This document shows, piece by piece, positions 16,472 to 26,137 of a stretch of 61,313 nucleotides of DNA (position 1 is the stretch's first letter; every line of letters begins with the position of its first letter). The notes beneath the pieces were generated by a model that saw only the letters and a program-made list of their open reading frames with translations, did not search any database and was not told the DNA's origin. The DNA is from Bacillota bacterium. Lineage in GTDB: Bacteria > Bacillota > Dethiobacteria > Dethiobacterales > Dethiobacteraceae. The translations under genes were made by a program, and so were the position numbers. Location: assembly GCA_012521405.1 (NCBI GenBank), contig JAAYMK010000001.1, forward strand, positions 1-61,313, read 5' to 3'.

Positions 16472-16631
16472 GGTTTATGGCAGGTCTCCTGGCTCCCGGA
16501 TCAATGTCCCTGCCGCCTTCCCGTCATGAAGACAGTGGCCTGTGTGGCAGTTTCTCCCCGGTTACAGTGGCGGGTCCGCCCGGGACTTGCACCCGATTCC
16601 CTATTCTCCGCAAAAAGCGGCACCATAAACC
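16472..16631 (-). promoter_or_regulatory. Cobalamin (B12) riboswitch
   Basis: On the minus strand the 160-nt element is closed by a perfect P1 helix GGTTTATGG/CCATAAACC (16623-16631 with 16472-16480). It contains the conserved core 'GGTGCAAGTCCCGGGCGG', 'CCGCCACTGTAACCGG' and the B12 box 'GAGCCAGGAGACCTGCC'. A terminator and cobT follow directly. Confidence 0.95.
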
Positions 16632-16731
16632 TTTATTTGGTTTTAAGGAAATTATAAAAAGAAATGCAAATGCTGTCAAGATGATTAATCCGCTTTTATC
16701 GCGCACCTTCTTCGCAAAAAAGATCATTATT

Positions 16732-19700
16732 TTACTCTAGTTCTTCAACCTTGAGAACTTGCTTGGCTGAGATGGCATAAAGGTATACGGCGGCTACAGG
16801 CTGTTTTAAAATCTGCTCGACGGCACGCACATAATAAAATAACTGCAGCCGATATCTTTGCAGTAATGAGTCAACATCCCGGTCCGTTTTATAATCTATG
16901 AGGATATAACCGGAAGGTGTGGGAATTAAAAGGTCTATGATACCTTGAATAATCACTGTATCCTCACCGGGATCTGCGGCCTCAAGCTTTCCTTTTGCCA
17001 ATTCAGATACCGGTAGAGCCAGTGTAAAAGGCCATTCCCGTAAAACTTGGTCTTTATATTTTAGCACCTGCTTGCCCGCTTCCGTGGTAAAAAAAGCAGC
17101 TACATGTTCAGGTTTTAAATAGGGCAAACTTTCAGCGGCAATAATACCCCTTTGCACCATAGATTCCATCTGCCGTAAAACACCTTCTGTATCCACCGGT
17201 TGCTGTAAATCCAGATGCTGTAATACTGTATGATACAATTGTCCCCGCTCCACTGCAGTGGGACCTTTTCTTTTTTGCAAAAACTCCGGCCGTTTCCATT
17301 GTGAGGCCACCAGTGCCTGTGCCTCTCCCTCGCTCAGTTCTTGGCGGGCAAAACGCCGTTTAAGCTCTGTAACAGACAATTTGGCCGGTAACTTGGCTTT
17401 TCTATATGGATACATAAAATTTAAACGCTCTGCCACCATTTTTTCTATGGTTTCATCAGTATCCAGCGGTAACGGTTTCAGCGCCAGTAAGGCTGATTTA
17501 ATTTCTTCCTCTGCCTGCTTGGCTGAAGTGGTAACTGCAACTTCATCAATTTGCGGAATTAAAGTTAAACTAAAGCGCGCTTCGGCAGCAGTTTTGAAAT
17601 TTGTTTTTTGAGGTACCAATTCAGGATGACGGCTAAGCGCAAGCAACAACCAATCCAAAAAACTTTTGGCATTGCGCAAAAGATAGGCAGGCAATTTTTC
17701 CCCGTTTAGACCGGCACTATCCTTACTGTTACCAATTTTAGCTTCCACGCCGGTAAGCGAGCCTATAATATATAATTTTTCCCGGGCCCGGGTCAGCGCC
17801 ACATATAAAAGGCGCAACTCTTCCGCTTTTGTCTCCGCTTCTCCCAAGAGACGCAAGGCTAAATAAGGCAAGGAGGGATAGCGGACTTTTTCCTCCACAT
17901 CAACAATGATGGGTGCCAATCCCAAACGGCGGTGGAGCAGAAAAGCTTCCCGTTGATCCTGCAAATTAAACTCCTTCCCCGTGTTACAAAGGAAGACAAC
18001 GGGAAACTCCAAACCTTTAGCTTTATGAATGCTCATGATTCTGACAACATCCTCATTTTCGCCAAGCACACGGGCGGCTCCTAAATCTTCTCCCTGCTTT
18101 TGCAGTTGCTCAATAAACTGGAGAAAACGCCTCAAGCCCTGCCGGGAAAAACGATCAAACTGGCGCGCCCGTAAAAATAATGCACGAATGTTGGCAAGTC
18201 TTCTCACACCGTCCTTCATGCCTGCCACAAAATCAGCATAACCGCTTTCACGGTAGATGGTAGCAATAAAACTTGCCAGCTTTTCCCTGCGCGCCATGGT
18301 CCGCCAGCGTTCTAGCTTTTGCAAAAAGCTTTGCAGTTTTTGCGCTAGTTCCGGCACCTGGGCTTGTGCCGCCTTCTGCACCGCCTGCCAAAAGTTACAG
18401 TCTTTTCCTCCCAGGCGGCGAATCGTTGCCAGTTCTTCCACCGTACAGCCCACAAAGGGCGATCTTAAGACAGCGGCCAAAGCAATATCCTGTTGCGGAT
18501 TATCGATTATTTGCAATAAAGATAACATTACGGCCACTTCTGTGGCGGCAAAATAACCGCTTTCAAGGTCGGCATAAGCCGGAATCTGATAACGTGCCAA
18601 GATCTCCGCCACTTTGTCGGCGCGGTTTGCGGTGGAACGCATTAAGATTACAATGTCGCGATAGGCAAGCGGTCTGTAGCCGACCTGCGGATCAAAAACA
18701 TGAAGCTTTTTTTGCTTAAGCTCCTGTATTTTTTGGGCCACAATGATGGCTTCCCGCTCCACCACCGTTAAATCTTCCTGTTCGGACTCTGCATCCGGTT
18801 TTTTCTCCACCAGAATTATTTCCACCGGTTCTGTTTCCATGGTGGACACAGTTTCGCTTGGCGGGTACTGCGCTCCAAACACAAGGGCGGCATCCTGATC
18901 ATATTCAATTTCCATGGCTTCAGCCGTCATTAATTGCGCAAAAAGATAATTCACCGCGGCAACAATATTTTGCCGGCAGCGGAAGTTGCGGCTGAGCCGG
19001 ATAACCTTCCCCGGCGGGTTTTTCTTGGCATCAGTATAAGTTTTATATTTTTCCAAAAATAATCCGGGATCTCCCATACGGAAGCGGTAAATACTTTGCT
19101 TTACATCCCCTACCATAAATAAGTTGCCCTTGTTTTCTCCCTGGCGCGAAACCAACTGTAAAATAGCATCCTGTACCGGGTTAATATCCTGGTATTCATC
19201 CACTAAAACCTGGGCAAAACGTGCCTGCAATTCCAGAGCGGCTGGCGACGGTTCCGGCTGGCCGGAGGCAGAGTTTTTTCCTAGCAAGATTTCCAGACAA
19301 TAATGTTCCAAATCATTAAAGTCTAAAACGCCTGCTTTTTTCTTTGCTTCTTTATATTGGGCGGCAAACTGCCGCACCAGCCGGATGGCTACTTTCACTG
19401 TTGGTGCCAATTGTTTAATTTCTTCTACAAATTCAGTTAAAGAACGGAAAAAATAGATTTGCTTTGCTTCCAGCAGAATTTTTTTTGCTTTCTCACGCAG
19501 CTTTTGGACCCGGTCTTTCAAATCCCGGTCCACATCCTTTGCCTGCGGTAAGCGCTGAAAATGGATACCTAACCATGCTTCCCGCAGCAGCTCCCACGAT
19601 TCTGCCAACAAAGCTTTTAAATTTTGCACCTGCTCCCATTCCTGCTGTAAAACATCCTCATAAACTATGGGCGCCCTGGGTTGCCTGCACAAAACTAAAG

Positions 19701-20391
19701 CATGTTCCAAGCAGGTGCTTGCCTCTGCTAACATTAAGTTTAATTTTTCTTTTAGGGGAGACAGCCAAACTTCTGCGCCGGTTTCATGACAATTTTGATA
19801 TAGTAAATAAGCTTTTTGCAGCCATGCTTCCGGCCAGGGGTTGCTCCAGGCAAAATCATAAAGCTGCAGAATTAAAGCAGGTAAAGCTTCATCGCTGGTT
19901 TTGCCACCATAAGACTGCACAAAATCAAGAAAATCGGTTTCACCGCGGGAAAAAGCTTCCTCCAGGACTTTCTCCACCGCTTCTTGTCGCAATAGTCCGG
20001 CCTCCTGCTCAGCGGCAACACGGAAGATAGGATCCAAATCCAATAAATAGAAATACCGGCGGATTACTTCCAAACAAAAAGCATGGAGCGTGGAAATAGA
20101 GGCACCGTTTAAAAGGGAAAGTTGCTTCATCAATGTAAAACGCCGGGCTGCAACGATTTCTTTTTCCAAAGCCGCCCTAATCCGCTCCCGCATTTCAGCA
20201 GCTGCCGCTTCCGTAAAGGTCACTACCAGCAGTCTATCTATATCAAGGGGGTTATGAGGATCGCAAATTAATCTGAGAATGCGTTCCACCAGCACCGCCG
20301 TTTTTCCCGCACCGGCAGCAGCGGAAACAAGCAGGTTGCAGCCGCCGGTCTCTATGGCGGCCAATTGTTCCTCCGTCCATTTATTATTCAT
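16732..20391 (-). CDS. addA: ATP-dependent helicase/nuclease subunit A
   Basis: A 1219-residue AddA, the UvrD-like helicase and nuclease subunit of the AddAB double-strand-break resection complex. Motifs: Walker A 'SAAAGAGKTAVLVERIL' (about 23-39), 'VVTFTEAAAAEMRERI' (motif Ia), 'VLVDEYQDINPVQDAIL' (Walker B), 'FMVGDVKQSIYRFR', 'VRIMSIHKAKGLEFPVVF', 'RLLYVALTRARE', and a C-terminal RecB-type nuclease 'ERGQLYHTVLQHL' and 'ILIDYKTDR'. The true start is ATG 20391, preceded by GGGAGGGGAGG; the longer frame runs back inside addB. It overlaps the addB stop by 8 bases, so translation is probably coupled. Confidence 0.95.
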   Translation of the reverse strand: MNNKWTEEQLAAIETGGCNLLVSAAAGAGKTAVLVERILRLICDPHNPLDIDRLLVVTFTEAAAAEMRERIRAALEKEIVAARRFTLMKQLSLLNGASISTLHAFCLEVIRRYFYLLDLDPIFRVAAEQEAGLLRQEAVEKVLEEAFSRGETDFLDFVQSYGGKTSDEALPALILQLYDFAWSNPWPEAWLQKAYLLYQNCHETGAEVWLSPLKEKLNLMLAEASTCLEHALVLCRQPRAPIVYEDVLQQEWEQVQNLKALLAESWELLREAWLGIHFQRLPQAKDVDRDLKDRVQKLREKAKKILLEAKQIYFFRSLTEFVEEIKQLAPTVKVAIRLVRQFAAQYKEAKKKAGVLDFNDLEHYCLEILLGKNSASGQPEPSPAALELQARFAQVLVDEYQDINPVQDAILQLVSRQGENKGNLFMVGDVKQSIYRFRMGDPGLFLEKYKTYTDAKKNPPGKVIRLSRNFRCRQNIVAAVNYLFAQLMTAEAMEIEYDQDAALVFGAQYPPSETVSTMETEPVEIILVEKKPDAESEQEDLTVVEREAIIVAQKIQELKQKKLHVFDPQVGYRPLAYRDIVILMRSTANRADKVAEILARYQIPAYADLESGYFAATEVAVMLSLLQIIDNPQQDIALAAVLRSPFVGCTVEELATIRRLGGKDCNFWQAVQKAAQAQVPELAQKLQSFLQKLERWRTMARREKLASFIATIYRESGYADFVAGMKDGVRRLANIRALFLRARQFDRFSRQGLRRFLQFIEQLQKQGEDLGAARVLGENEDVVRIMSIHKAKGLEFPVVFLCNTGKEFNLQDQREAFLLHRRLGLAPIIVDVEEKVRYPSLPYLALRLLGEAETKAEELRLLYVALTRAREKLYIIGSLTGVEAKIGNSKDSAGLNGEKLPAYLLRNAKSFLDWLLLALSRHPELVPQKTNFKTAAEARFSLTLIPQIDEVAVTTSAKQAEEEIKSALLALKPLPLDTDETIEKMVAERLNFMYPYRKAKLPAKLSVTELKRRFARQELSEGEAQALVASQWKRPEFLQKRKGPTAVERGQLYHTVLQHLDLQQPVDTEGVLRQMESMVQRGIIAAESLPYLKPEHVAAFFTTEAGKQVLKYKDQVLREWPFTLALPVSELAKGKLEAADPGEDTVIIQGIIDLLIPTPSGYILIDYKTDRDVDSLLQRYRLQLFYYVRAVEQILKQPVAAVYLYAISAKQVLKVEELE

Positions 20392-23300
20392 TTTCCTCCC
20401 CTCCCTTTTTCTCCACGGCAGCCAGCACTTCTTCCACCGTAAATTTCCGCAGCAGCCTGTAACTGTTACCGGGCAAGGCGGGCTCAAAACAACACAGCGG
20501 TTTGTACGGACAATAGGTACAAGCGGTGCTGCCGTCTTGCTTTTTATATGGACTAGCGGCAATATTACCGCTTTGTATTTGCTGTGCAAGTTGTCTGATT
20601 TTCTCTTCCACATACTTAAGCATAGCCTCAAGCTGTTTACCATTTAAGACACGGGAGTACTTGGTAAAACTACCGTCTTTTTTTAGGGACGCAGAAACAA
20701 ATTTTTCTCCTCCCATGAAAGTGAAAATCTCCGGATCCGCCAAAAAATAACCCTCCAATTTCACAGGTGTATCACCGGCCGCCGGCAGCGGGTTATCAAG
20801 GCGTTCAAAGGGACGGTAAATGGCGTAATAAAATGCTCCTACAGGTTCCGCCTGTGGTAAACCTATTAGTTCTTTATATTTAGTCAATGCTGCCAAGTAA
20901 GCAAATAATTGCAAGGATAAGCCATGCCAGAAATCAGATAAATCCAATTTGGTAGGGCTGCTTTTATAATCAATAATGCGCAGGTAAGTTTTTTCCCCGC
21001 ACACGGCGGCATCAATGCGGTCGATCTGGCCGGTTAAATAAATCTCTTGACCATTTACCATTAATTCCCAGGCAGGAAGCTTGCCTCTACCAAAGGAAAG
21101 TTCAGCAGCCACCGGCTCAAAGCGGCTGTTTTGGGCATGCAATGTTAAAGAAGCCACCGTTTGGGTTAAAATTTCCTGCAGGCGTTGTGCCAAATAACCA
21201 AACCGTGCATGAGATAAGAATATTTCCTGATCCAGCTCCGTTAAAAGTTTTGCCACAATTTTTTGCATTCTCGCTTGTGCTGCTTCTTGGGATAAATTAG
21301 ACCAGCGAAGATTTTCCGCCAACAACTGCCGCACAAAGCGGCAAAGAGCTTCGTGGAAAAAAACCCCCATTTCCGGTGCTTCTATGCCCCATTCCGCCCT
21401 TGGCTGCAGACGCAGACCGTATTGGGCAAAATGCGCAAAAGGACATTGGGCATATTTTTCCAGGCGCGTAACACTACTATATAATGAGGGGCCAAATAAT
21501 GCTTTCACATTTGCCTCCGTAAGGGGAGCAATCTCATTGTGATAAGTAAGAGCAGGCCATAAAGACTGCATAACCGCCAAGACATCAGTATGTTTTAAAG
21601 ACTGCTGGTAGACAGCTGCCCAAAAAGGCGAAAGTTCTTCACCGTTCAAAACCCTGCCGGCCAAATGCAACAGTTGTGCTGCGACCCGGTGCGGAGCAAC
21701 AACGGCATGATAATCCTGCTCGGGGTCAGGGGTATGGCCGAAAAACTGCACCTCATTGGCAGGGAAAAGCTCGCGCACGCGGTTAAAAAGTACTGAGGGC
21801 AACTTGGCTTTCCCCTCATCGTCAGCCAGAGGACAGCTGAGCCATAAATATTCCGAACTGCGCGTCAGTGCAATGTAAGACAAGTACTGTTCTTGAAAGA
21901 GACGCTGTCGTCTAGTGACGGCCAATTCCATGCCCGCCTCAGATAATGACAGGCGTTCAGTATCTGCCAGTAATCCTTCCTCCTGGAGGCGGGCGGGAAA
22001 TTCACCTTCATTGAGGCCTAAAACGTAAACTGCCCGTAAACGCGGTTGGCGGGAACGCTCCACATTGCCCACCGTAACACAATCCAACGAAGCGGGAATC
22101 AGCCCCAGCTTGAGACTTTCCAAGCCTGCAAAGAACACCGTACAAAACGCCTGTAAAGGCAGCTGTTCTTGCCCCAAAATGGCTTCCGTTTGTTCCAGCA
22201 ACTCTACAACTCCATTCCACACCTGCCGGTGTGCCAAAGCCTCCTCCACCAGTCCCAGATTTTCCGCTTCTTCGGCCCACGCTTGCAGAGTCTGAACAGC
22301 ATTAATTCCTTCTAGCAATTGCCAGATGGCATAACAGTAATCCGCTGCCGCTTGCAGTTTGTGCTCTGTCATTTTCTCATAAAAGGGCGCAAACTTTGCC
22401 CGGAAAGTATTTTTCACGTGATTAATCTCATGAAAAAGAACTTTTTCCGCTTCTTCATCTTCCCCCAGAGTGAAGCGCCGTTGATATTGCCAAGGCTCCT
22501 GAGCCAGAAAACGTTTACCGTTAATACCATGCAAGCGTACATAGTTTTCAAATTGATCCACTAAAGGGCGCGGCAGCGGGAAAAGATCTGTTTTCAACAT
22601 GTGCAAAACAGGTTCCTGCTGCAGATTGCTCACTGCCGCTTCCAAAGCCGAGCGTAAAAATTCCACCAAAGGGTGATGGGAAGCAGAAGGACGATCATCA
22701 ATAAAATAAGGAATATCGTAGTCAATAAAAACGGCGGCCACTAAATCGTGATACTGGGAAAAATTGCGCAGCACAATACCGATATCGCGATAGCGCCACT
22801 TTTTTTCCCGCACCAGGTGCAGAATATCACGGGCAACCGCCTCCACCTCCGCCCTGCTTCCCGCTGCCGTAACCAGCTTTATCTCCTGGGCTTTATGTGG
22901 ATAAGGCTGGGCCAAGAGATCGGCAAAATTTGCTTCCAAATAAGATAAAGCCGCTGATTGGGTAAAACGAGTCCTCTGACCCGGCTGTGGCAGCGCCAGG
23001 GTCGGTAAAGTCTCTAGCTGCAGTTCATGAATGATCTGTTTCAGGCGGTAGTATGTATCTAAAGTAGGCTGAAACAGCTCATCTTCTTGCGGACGCACAA
23101 GTTTTGTAGGATCCAAACATAAAGCTATGTTAACTTGTGCAGCGGAATTCATTAAAGCCGCCAGCACCCTTAACTCCTGCGGGGTAAAGCCGGAAAATCC
23201 GTCCACCCAGATACGGGTTCCCGGAGGTAGATAACCGGCAACAATGGCTGCAGCCAGCTCCGTCAACAAATCTTCCGGATCATGATAGCGGCCGGCGATA

Positions 23301-23803
23301 AAATCACGGTAAGCAGCATAAATGGCAGCCAAATCCTCTAATTTCATTTGCAATGCCGGGGGACAAGCTAGCTTTGTAGTCGCTTCCAGTAATGCTAGCG
23401 GCTCAACTTTATAATTTTTAAACTCCCGCAGCTGTACAGCTAATTGTTCACAGAAACGGGGCTGCCTGGCCGCCCGGCTAAAGGCGGACAAGGAGGGTCC
23501 AAGTTCTTGCAAAATACGTCTCAGTACAAGCTGGCGCCCTGTTTCTGTAATTATCGGCATTTGCTTTCCCCGCAGGGACAGCACGCGATACGCCAGGCGC
23601 CTGAAGGACAGGATCTGTGCACGAAAAGTTCCCCCGCCGCAGAGAGCAGCCAATTCTTTTTCCATTTCAAAAGTTGCTTGGTCCGGAACCAGAAAAATCA
23701 GCGGGTCGCCCAGGGGCTCCCCTTGACAGAGTGAAGCAATTTCCCGGAGGCATCTCATGGTTTTGCCGCTGCCGGCCCGGCCTAAAATAAAACGCACTGC
23801 CAT
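20384..23803 (-). CDS. addB: ATP-dependent helicase/nuclease subunit B
   Basis: A 1139-residue AddB. The N-terminus has Walker A 'GRAGSGKT' (8-15). The C-terminal nuclease domain includes 'LRIIDYKSS', and the iron-sulfur staple is visible as one Cys in 'EKYAQCPFAHFAQYGL' and the C-terminal cluster 'CTYCPYKPLCCF'. It pairs with AddA to process DNA ends up to Chi-like sites. First gene of the addB-addA operon; ATG 23803. Confidence 0.95.
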   Translation of the reverse strand: MAVRFILGRAGSGKTMRCLREIASLCQGEPLGDPLIFLVPDQATFEMEKELAALCGGGTFRAQILSFRRLAYRVLSLRGKQMPIITETGRQLVLRRILQELGPSLSAFSRAARQPRFCEQLAVQLREFKNYKVEPLALLEATTKLACPPALQMKLEDLAAIYAAYRDFIAGRYHDPEDLLTELAAAIVAGYLPPGTRIWVDGFSGFTPQELRVLAALMNSAAQVNIALCLDPTKLVRPQEDELFQPTLDTYYRLKQIIHELQLETLPTLALPQPGQRTRFTQSAALSYLEANFADLLAQPYPHKAQEIKLVTAAGSRAEVEAVARDILHLVREKKWRYRDIGIVLRNFSQYHDLVAAVFIDYDIPYFIDDRPSASHHPLVEFLRSALEAAVSNLQQEPVLHMLKTDLFPLPRPLVDQFENYVRLHGINGKRFLAQEPWQYQRRFTLGEDEEAEKVLFHEINHVKNTFRAKFAPFYEKMTEHKLQAAADYCYAIWQLLEGINAVQTLQAWAEEAENLGLVEEALAHRQVWNGVVELLEQTEAILGQEQLPLQAFCTVFFAGLESLKLGLIPASLDCVTVGNVERSRQPRLRAVYVLGLNEGEFPARLQEEGLLADTERLSLSEAGMELAVTRRQRLFQEQYLSYIALTRSSEYLWLSCPLADDEGKAKLPSVLFNRVRELFPANEVQFFGHTPDPEQDYHAVVAPHRVAAQLLHLAGRVLNGEELSPFWAAVYQQSLKHTDVLAVMQSLWPALTYHNEIAPLTEANVKALFGPSLYSSVTRLEKYAQCPFAHFAQYGLRLQPRAEWGIEAPEMGVFFHEALCRFVRQLLAENLRWSNLSQEAAQARMQKIVAKLLTELDQEIFLSHARFGYLAQRLQEILTQTVASLTLHAQNSRFEPVAAELSFGRGKLPAWELMVNGQEIYLTGQIDRIDAAVCGEKTYLRIIDYKSSPTKLDLSDFWHGLSLQLFAYLAALTKYKELIGLPQAEPVGAFYYAIYRPFERLDNPLPAAGDTPVKLEGYFLADPEIFTFMGGEKFVSASLKKDGSFTKYSRVLNGKQLEAMLKYVEEKIRQLAQQIQSGNIAASPYKKQDGSTACTYCPYKPLCCFEPALPGNSYRLLRKFTVEEVLAAVEKKGGEENE

Positions 23804-23936
23804 AAAATCACTTCCATTTACGTCTTTTTGTCAACATTCGCCTTAATTAACCTAAATCCTCTCCCCAATGGCTTCCCTTTTTAGGTAAGATAGTTTAAAA
23901 TAAAAAGCGTTACATAAGAAGAAGGAGGTTTTTTCC

Positions 23937-24992
23937 TTGTACAAAATTGCTGTCATACCCGGTGACGGAACAGGCCCGGAAGTTATTCGTGAAGGGTTAA
24001 AAGTCCTTGAGGCCGTTGGCACTGCTGAAGGTCTAAAATTTGACTTTGTACATTATGATTTAGGCGGCGAACGTTACCTCCGTACCGGTGAAGTCTTGCC
24101 TGATAGCGTCCTGGAAGAATTGCGCACCCAATTTGATGCCATTTACTTAGGAGCCATTGGGCATCCGGATGTTAAGCCGGGAATTTTAGAAAAAGGGTTA
24201 CTTTTACGACTGCGTTTTGAACTTGACCTATATATTAATCTGCGCCCCGTTAAACTCTATCCCGGTGTAGATACTCCGCTGAAAGATAAAGGCCCTGAAG
24301 AGATAGATTTTGTGGTGGTACGGGAAAATACTGAAGGGCAGTATGCCGGTGCCGGCGGTATTTTACGCAAAGGCACGCCGCATGAAATCGCCATCCAGGA
24401 ATCGGTCTGCACCCGTATGGGTGTAGAACGCTGCCTCCGTTATGCCTTTGAATATGCCCGGCGGCGTAATAAAAAGAAAAAAGTGACACTATGCGGCAAA
24501 ACCAACGTTTTGACTTATGTGTTTGATCTGTGGGAACGTGTCTTCCATGAAATCGGCGAAAAAGATTATCCTGATATTACCCGGGATTATGCCCATGTTG
24601 ATGCCACAGTGATGTGGATGGTAAAAAATCCGGAATGGTTTGATGTCATTGTTACGGAAAATATGTTCGGCGATATCATCACCGATTTGGGTGCCATGAT
24701 TCAAGGAGGAATGGGCATTGCCGCCGGCGGCAATATTAACCCGGAAGGTGTGTCCATGTTTGAACCTATCGGCGGCTCTGCACCCAAGTACACCGGAAAG
24801 AATGTAGTTAATCCGCTGGCATGCATCGGTGCCGCAGCCATGATGCTGGAAAATCTAGGTGAAACCAACGCGGCACAGCGGGTGGAAAATGCCATACAAA
24901 AAGTATGCAGCACACATTTGAAAAGTATGGCTGCCGGTAAAATGGGCTATACCACCCAGGAAGTGGGCGATTTGGTGGTTAGATACCTCTAA
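23937..24992 (+). CDS. Isocitrate/isopropylmalate dehydrogenase family enzyme
   Basis: A 351-residue NAD(P)-dependent beta-decarboxylating dehydrogenase. Motifs: '[18 protein letters not shown]' at the N-terminus, '[18 protein letters not shown]' (substrate loop), 'KTNVLTY' (catalytic Lys), '[32 protein letters not shown]' with metal-binding Asp residues, and '[21 protein letters not shown]'. LeuB, tartrate/malate-type and homoisocitrate dehydrogenases share this pattern. No leu genes are adjacent, so I do not call it leuB. TTG 23937 has AGGAGG 9 bases upstream. Monocistronic, ending in a strong terminator. Confidence 0.88.
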   Translation: MYKIAVIPGDGTGPEVIREGLKVLEAVGTAEGLKFDFVHYDLGGERYLRTGEVLPDSVLEELRTQFDAIYLGAIGHPDVKPGILEKGLLLRLRFELDLYINLRPVKLYPGVDTPLKDKGPEEIDFVVVRENTEGQYAGAGGILRKGTPHEIAIQESVCTRMGVERCLRYAFEYARRRNKKKKVTLCGKTNVLTYVFDLWERVFHEIGEKDYPDITRDYAHVDATVMWMVKNPEWFDVIVTENMFGDIITDLGAMIQGGMGIAAGGNINPEGVSMFEPIGGSAPKYTGKNVVNPLACIGAAAMMLENLGETNAAQRVENAIQKVCSTHLKSMAAGKMGYTTQEVGDLVVRYL

Positions 24993-25011
24993 ACTATTTT
25001 CCCCGTGCACA

Positions 25012-25048
25012 AGCTCAACCGTCCGTTACGGACGGTTGAGCTTTTTTT
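25012..25048 (+). terminator. Rho-independent terminator
   Basis: A 14-bp perfect stem (25012-25025 with 25029-25042), a 3-base loop and seven T. Confidence 0.95.
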
Positions 25049-25126
25049 CTGCAAGCTACGAGATGCTTTCACTCCTTGTTTTGTCTGTGCGTATTATAAA
25101 TGTACCAAGATATGGGGGGCAAAATT

Positions 25127-26113
25127 ATGACTTGGAGGCAAATTGATGCGGCTTTGGCCCGCCCCCAGCAAAAAGACTGGATTGACGCTACTATTTTAAG
25201 TATTGGTCAAGTTTTGGGCGTGGCCTCTCCACAACTCGGACTCAATGTGCAAAAAAGCGGGCGCTCTACGGGATTAACGCGAGGGCAAATTAGAGTAATA
25301 AAAGCGGCAGTAAAAGTCGGCTTTAGCGGTGGGCGTACAGCTCTTTTTACCGGGCAAATTGTAACGTCAAAAATGGGGGAACCGGGTGACAGCGGTTCAC
25401 TGCTTTTAAATTTAAAAAACTATGCCGTGGGCTTGCTCTTTGCCGGGGGGCAGACAGCCACGATTTATCATCCCATTACTGAGGTGTTAAAAGTTTTACG
25501 TGTCCGCCTTACAAAAGAAAAAAAAGATCTTCGTTCCTTTGACCAATACGAAGAAAACTTTCGCTCTCTGCAAGCTATTTATCAAAATGATTTAGAAAGA
25601 TTTCTTTCCTTTCCCAATGTCATCGGTGTCGGTATCGGGTATAAAGAGCGAAATGGTATAAATCTGGGCGAACCTTGCATTACTTTTTTAGTGCGTAAAA
25701 AACTCCCGCGTTCGCATCTCCGTTCGGATGAACTAATTCCACCCACAATTGAGAGTATCTTTACCGATGTGATCGAAACAGGACCGATAACTGCGTCAAC
25801 ACAAGCAGAAACTTACCCGGTAGATAAAATGCGTGATAAACGCAATTTTAAAAAGCGTCCCGCCCAACCCGGTTTAAGCATTGGGCATTACCGGGTAACA
25901 GCCGGCACATTCGGTGCTGTTGTTTACGACGAATATACAGATGAACCGCTTATTCTATCCAATAATCACGTTTTAGCCAACGCCACTGACGGTGAAGACG
26001 GCTTGGCCAGAATCGGTGATCCTATACTACAACCGGGGCGAGCAGACGGAGGCCGGCTTTCCAAAGACGTAATCGGCACCCTACTGCGTTTCCACCCTTT
26101 ACAGTTTCAATAA
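25127..26113 (+). CDS. Trypsin-like protease-related protein with permuted halves
   Basis: A 328-residue protein related to clostridial proteins of the form N-'NVIGVGIGYKE..NNHVLAN..LLRF'-'VDAALARP..KSGRTTGLT..GDSGS..GLLFAGS'. Here the order is reversed. Residues about 1-125 carry the usual C-terminal half ('IDAALARP', 'QKSGRSTGLT', GDSGS with Ser near 89, 'YAVGLLFAGG'). Residues about 150-328 carry the usual N-terminal half ('NVIGVGIGYKERNG', 'GEPCITFLVRKKLP', 'TAGTFGAVVYD', 'LSNNHVLAN' with His near 281, ending 'GTLLRFHPLQFQ'). The breakpoints meet exactly where the normal protein would be continuous. ATG 25127 follows a run of G. Peptidase activity is inferred only from the His and GDSGS motifs. 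It might instead be a remnant of two tandem copies. Confidence 0.7.
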   Translation: MTWRQIDAALARPQQKDWIDATILSIGQVLGVASPQLGLNVQKSGRSTGLTRGQIRVIKAAVKVGFSGGRTALFTGQIVTSKMGEPGDSGSLLLNLKNYAVGLLFAGGQTATIYHPITEVLKVLRVRLTKEKKDLRSFDQYEENFRSLQAIYQNDLERFLSFPNVIGVGIGYKERNGINLGEPCITFLVRKKLPRSHLRSDELIPPTIESIFTDVIETGPITASTQAETYPVDKMRDKRNFKKRPAQPGLSIGHYRVTAGTFGAVVYDEYTDEPLILSNNHVLANATDGEDGLARIGDPILQPGRADGGRLSKDVIGTLLRFHPLQFQ

Positions 26114-26114
26114 A

Positions 26115-26137
26115 AAAGGCGGGAGCAACCCGCCTTT
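26115..26137. terminator. Bidirectional terminator
   Basis: A 9-bp stem AAAGGCGGG/CCCGCCTTT (26115-26123 with 26129-26137) between convergent genes. Confidence 0.8.

Noticed and set aside
16364-16740. Plus-strand open frames across the cobT leader
   Set aside because: They overlap the B12 riboswitch and its terminator, which explain the sequence fully on the other strand.
20392-20643. Longer N-terminus for AddA
   Set aside because: It lies within addB, and the AddA family starts at ATG 20391 with a strong ribosome binding site.
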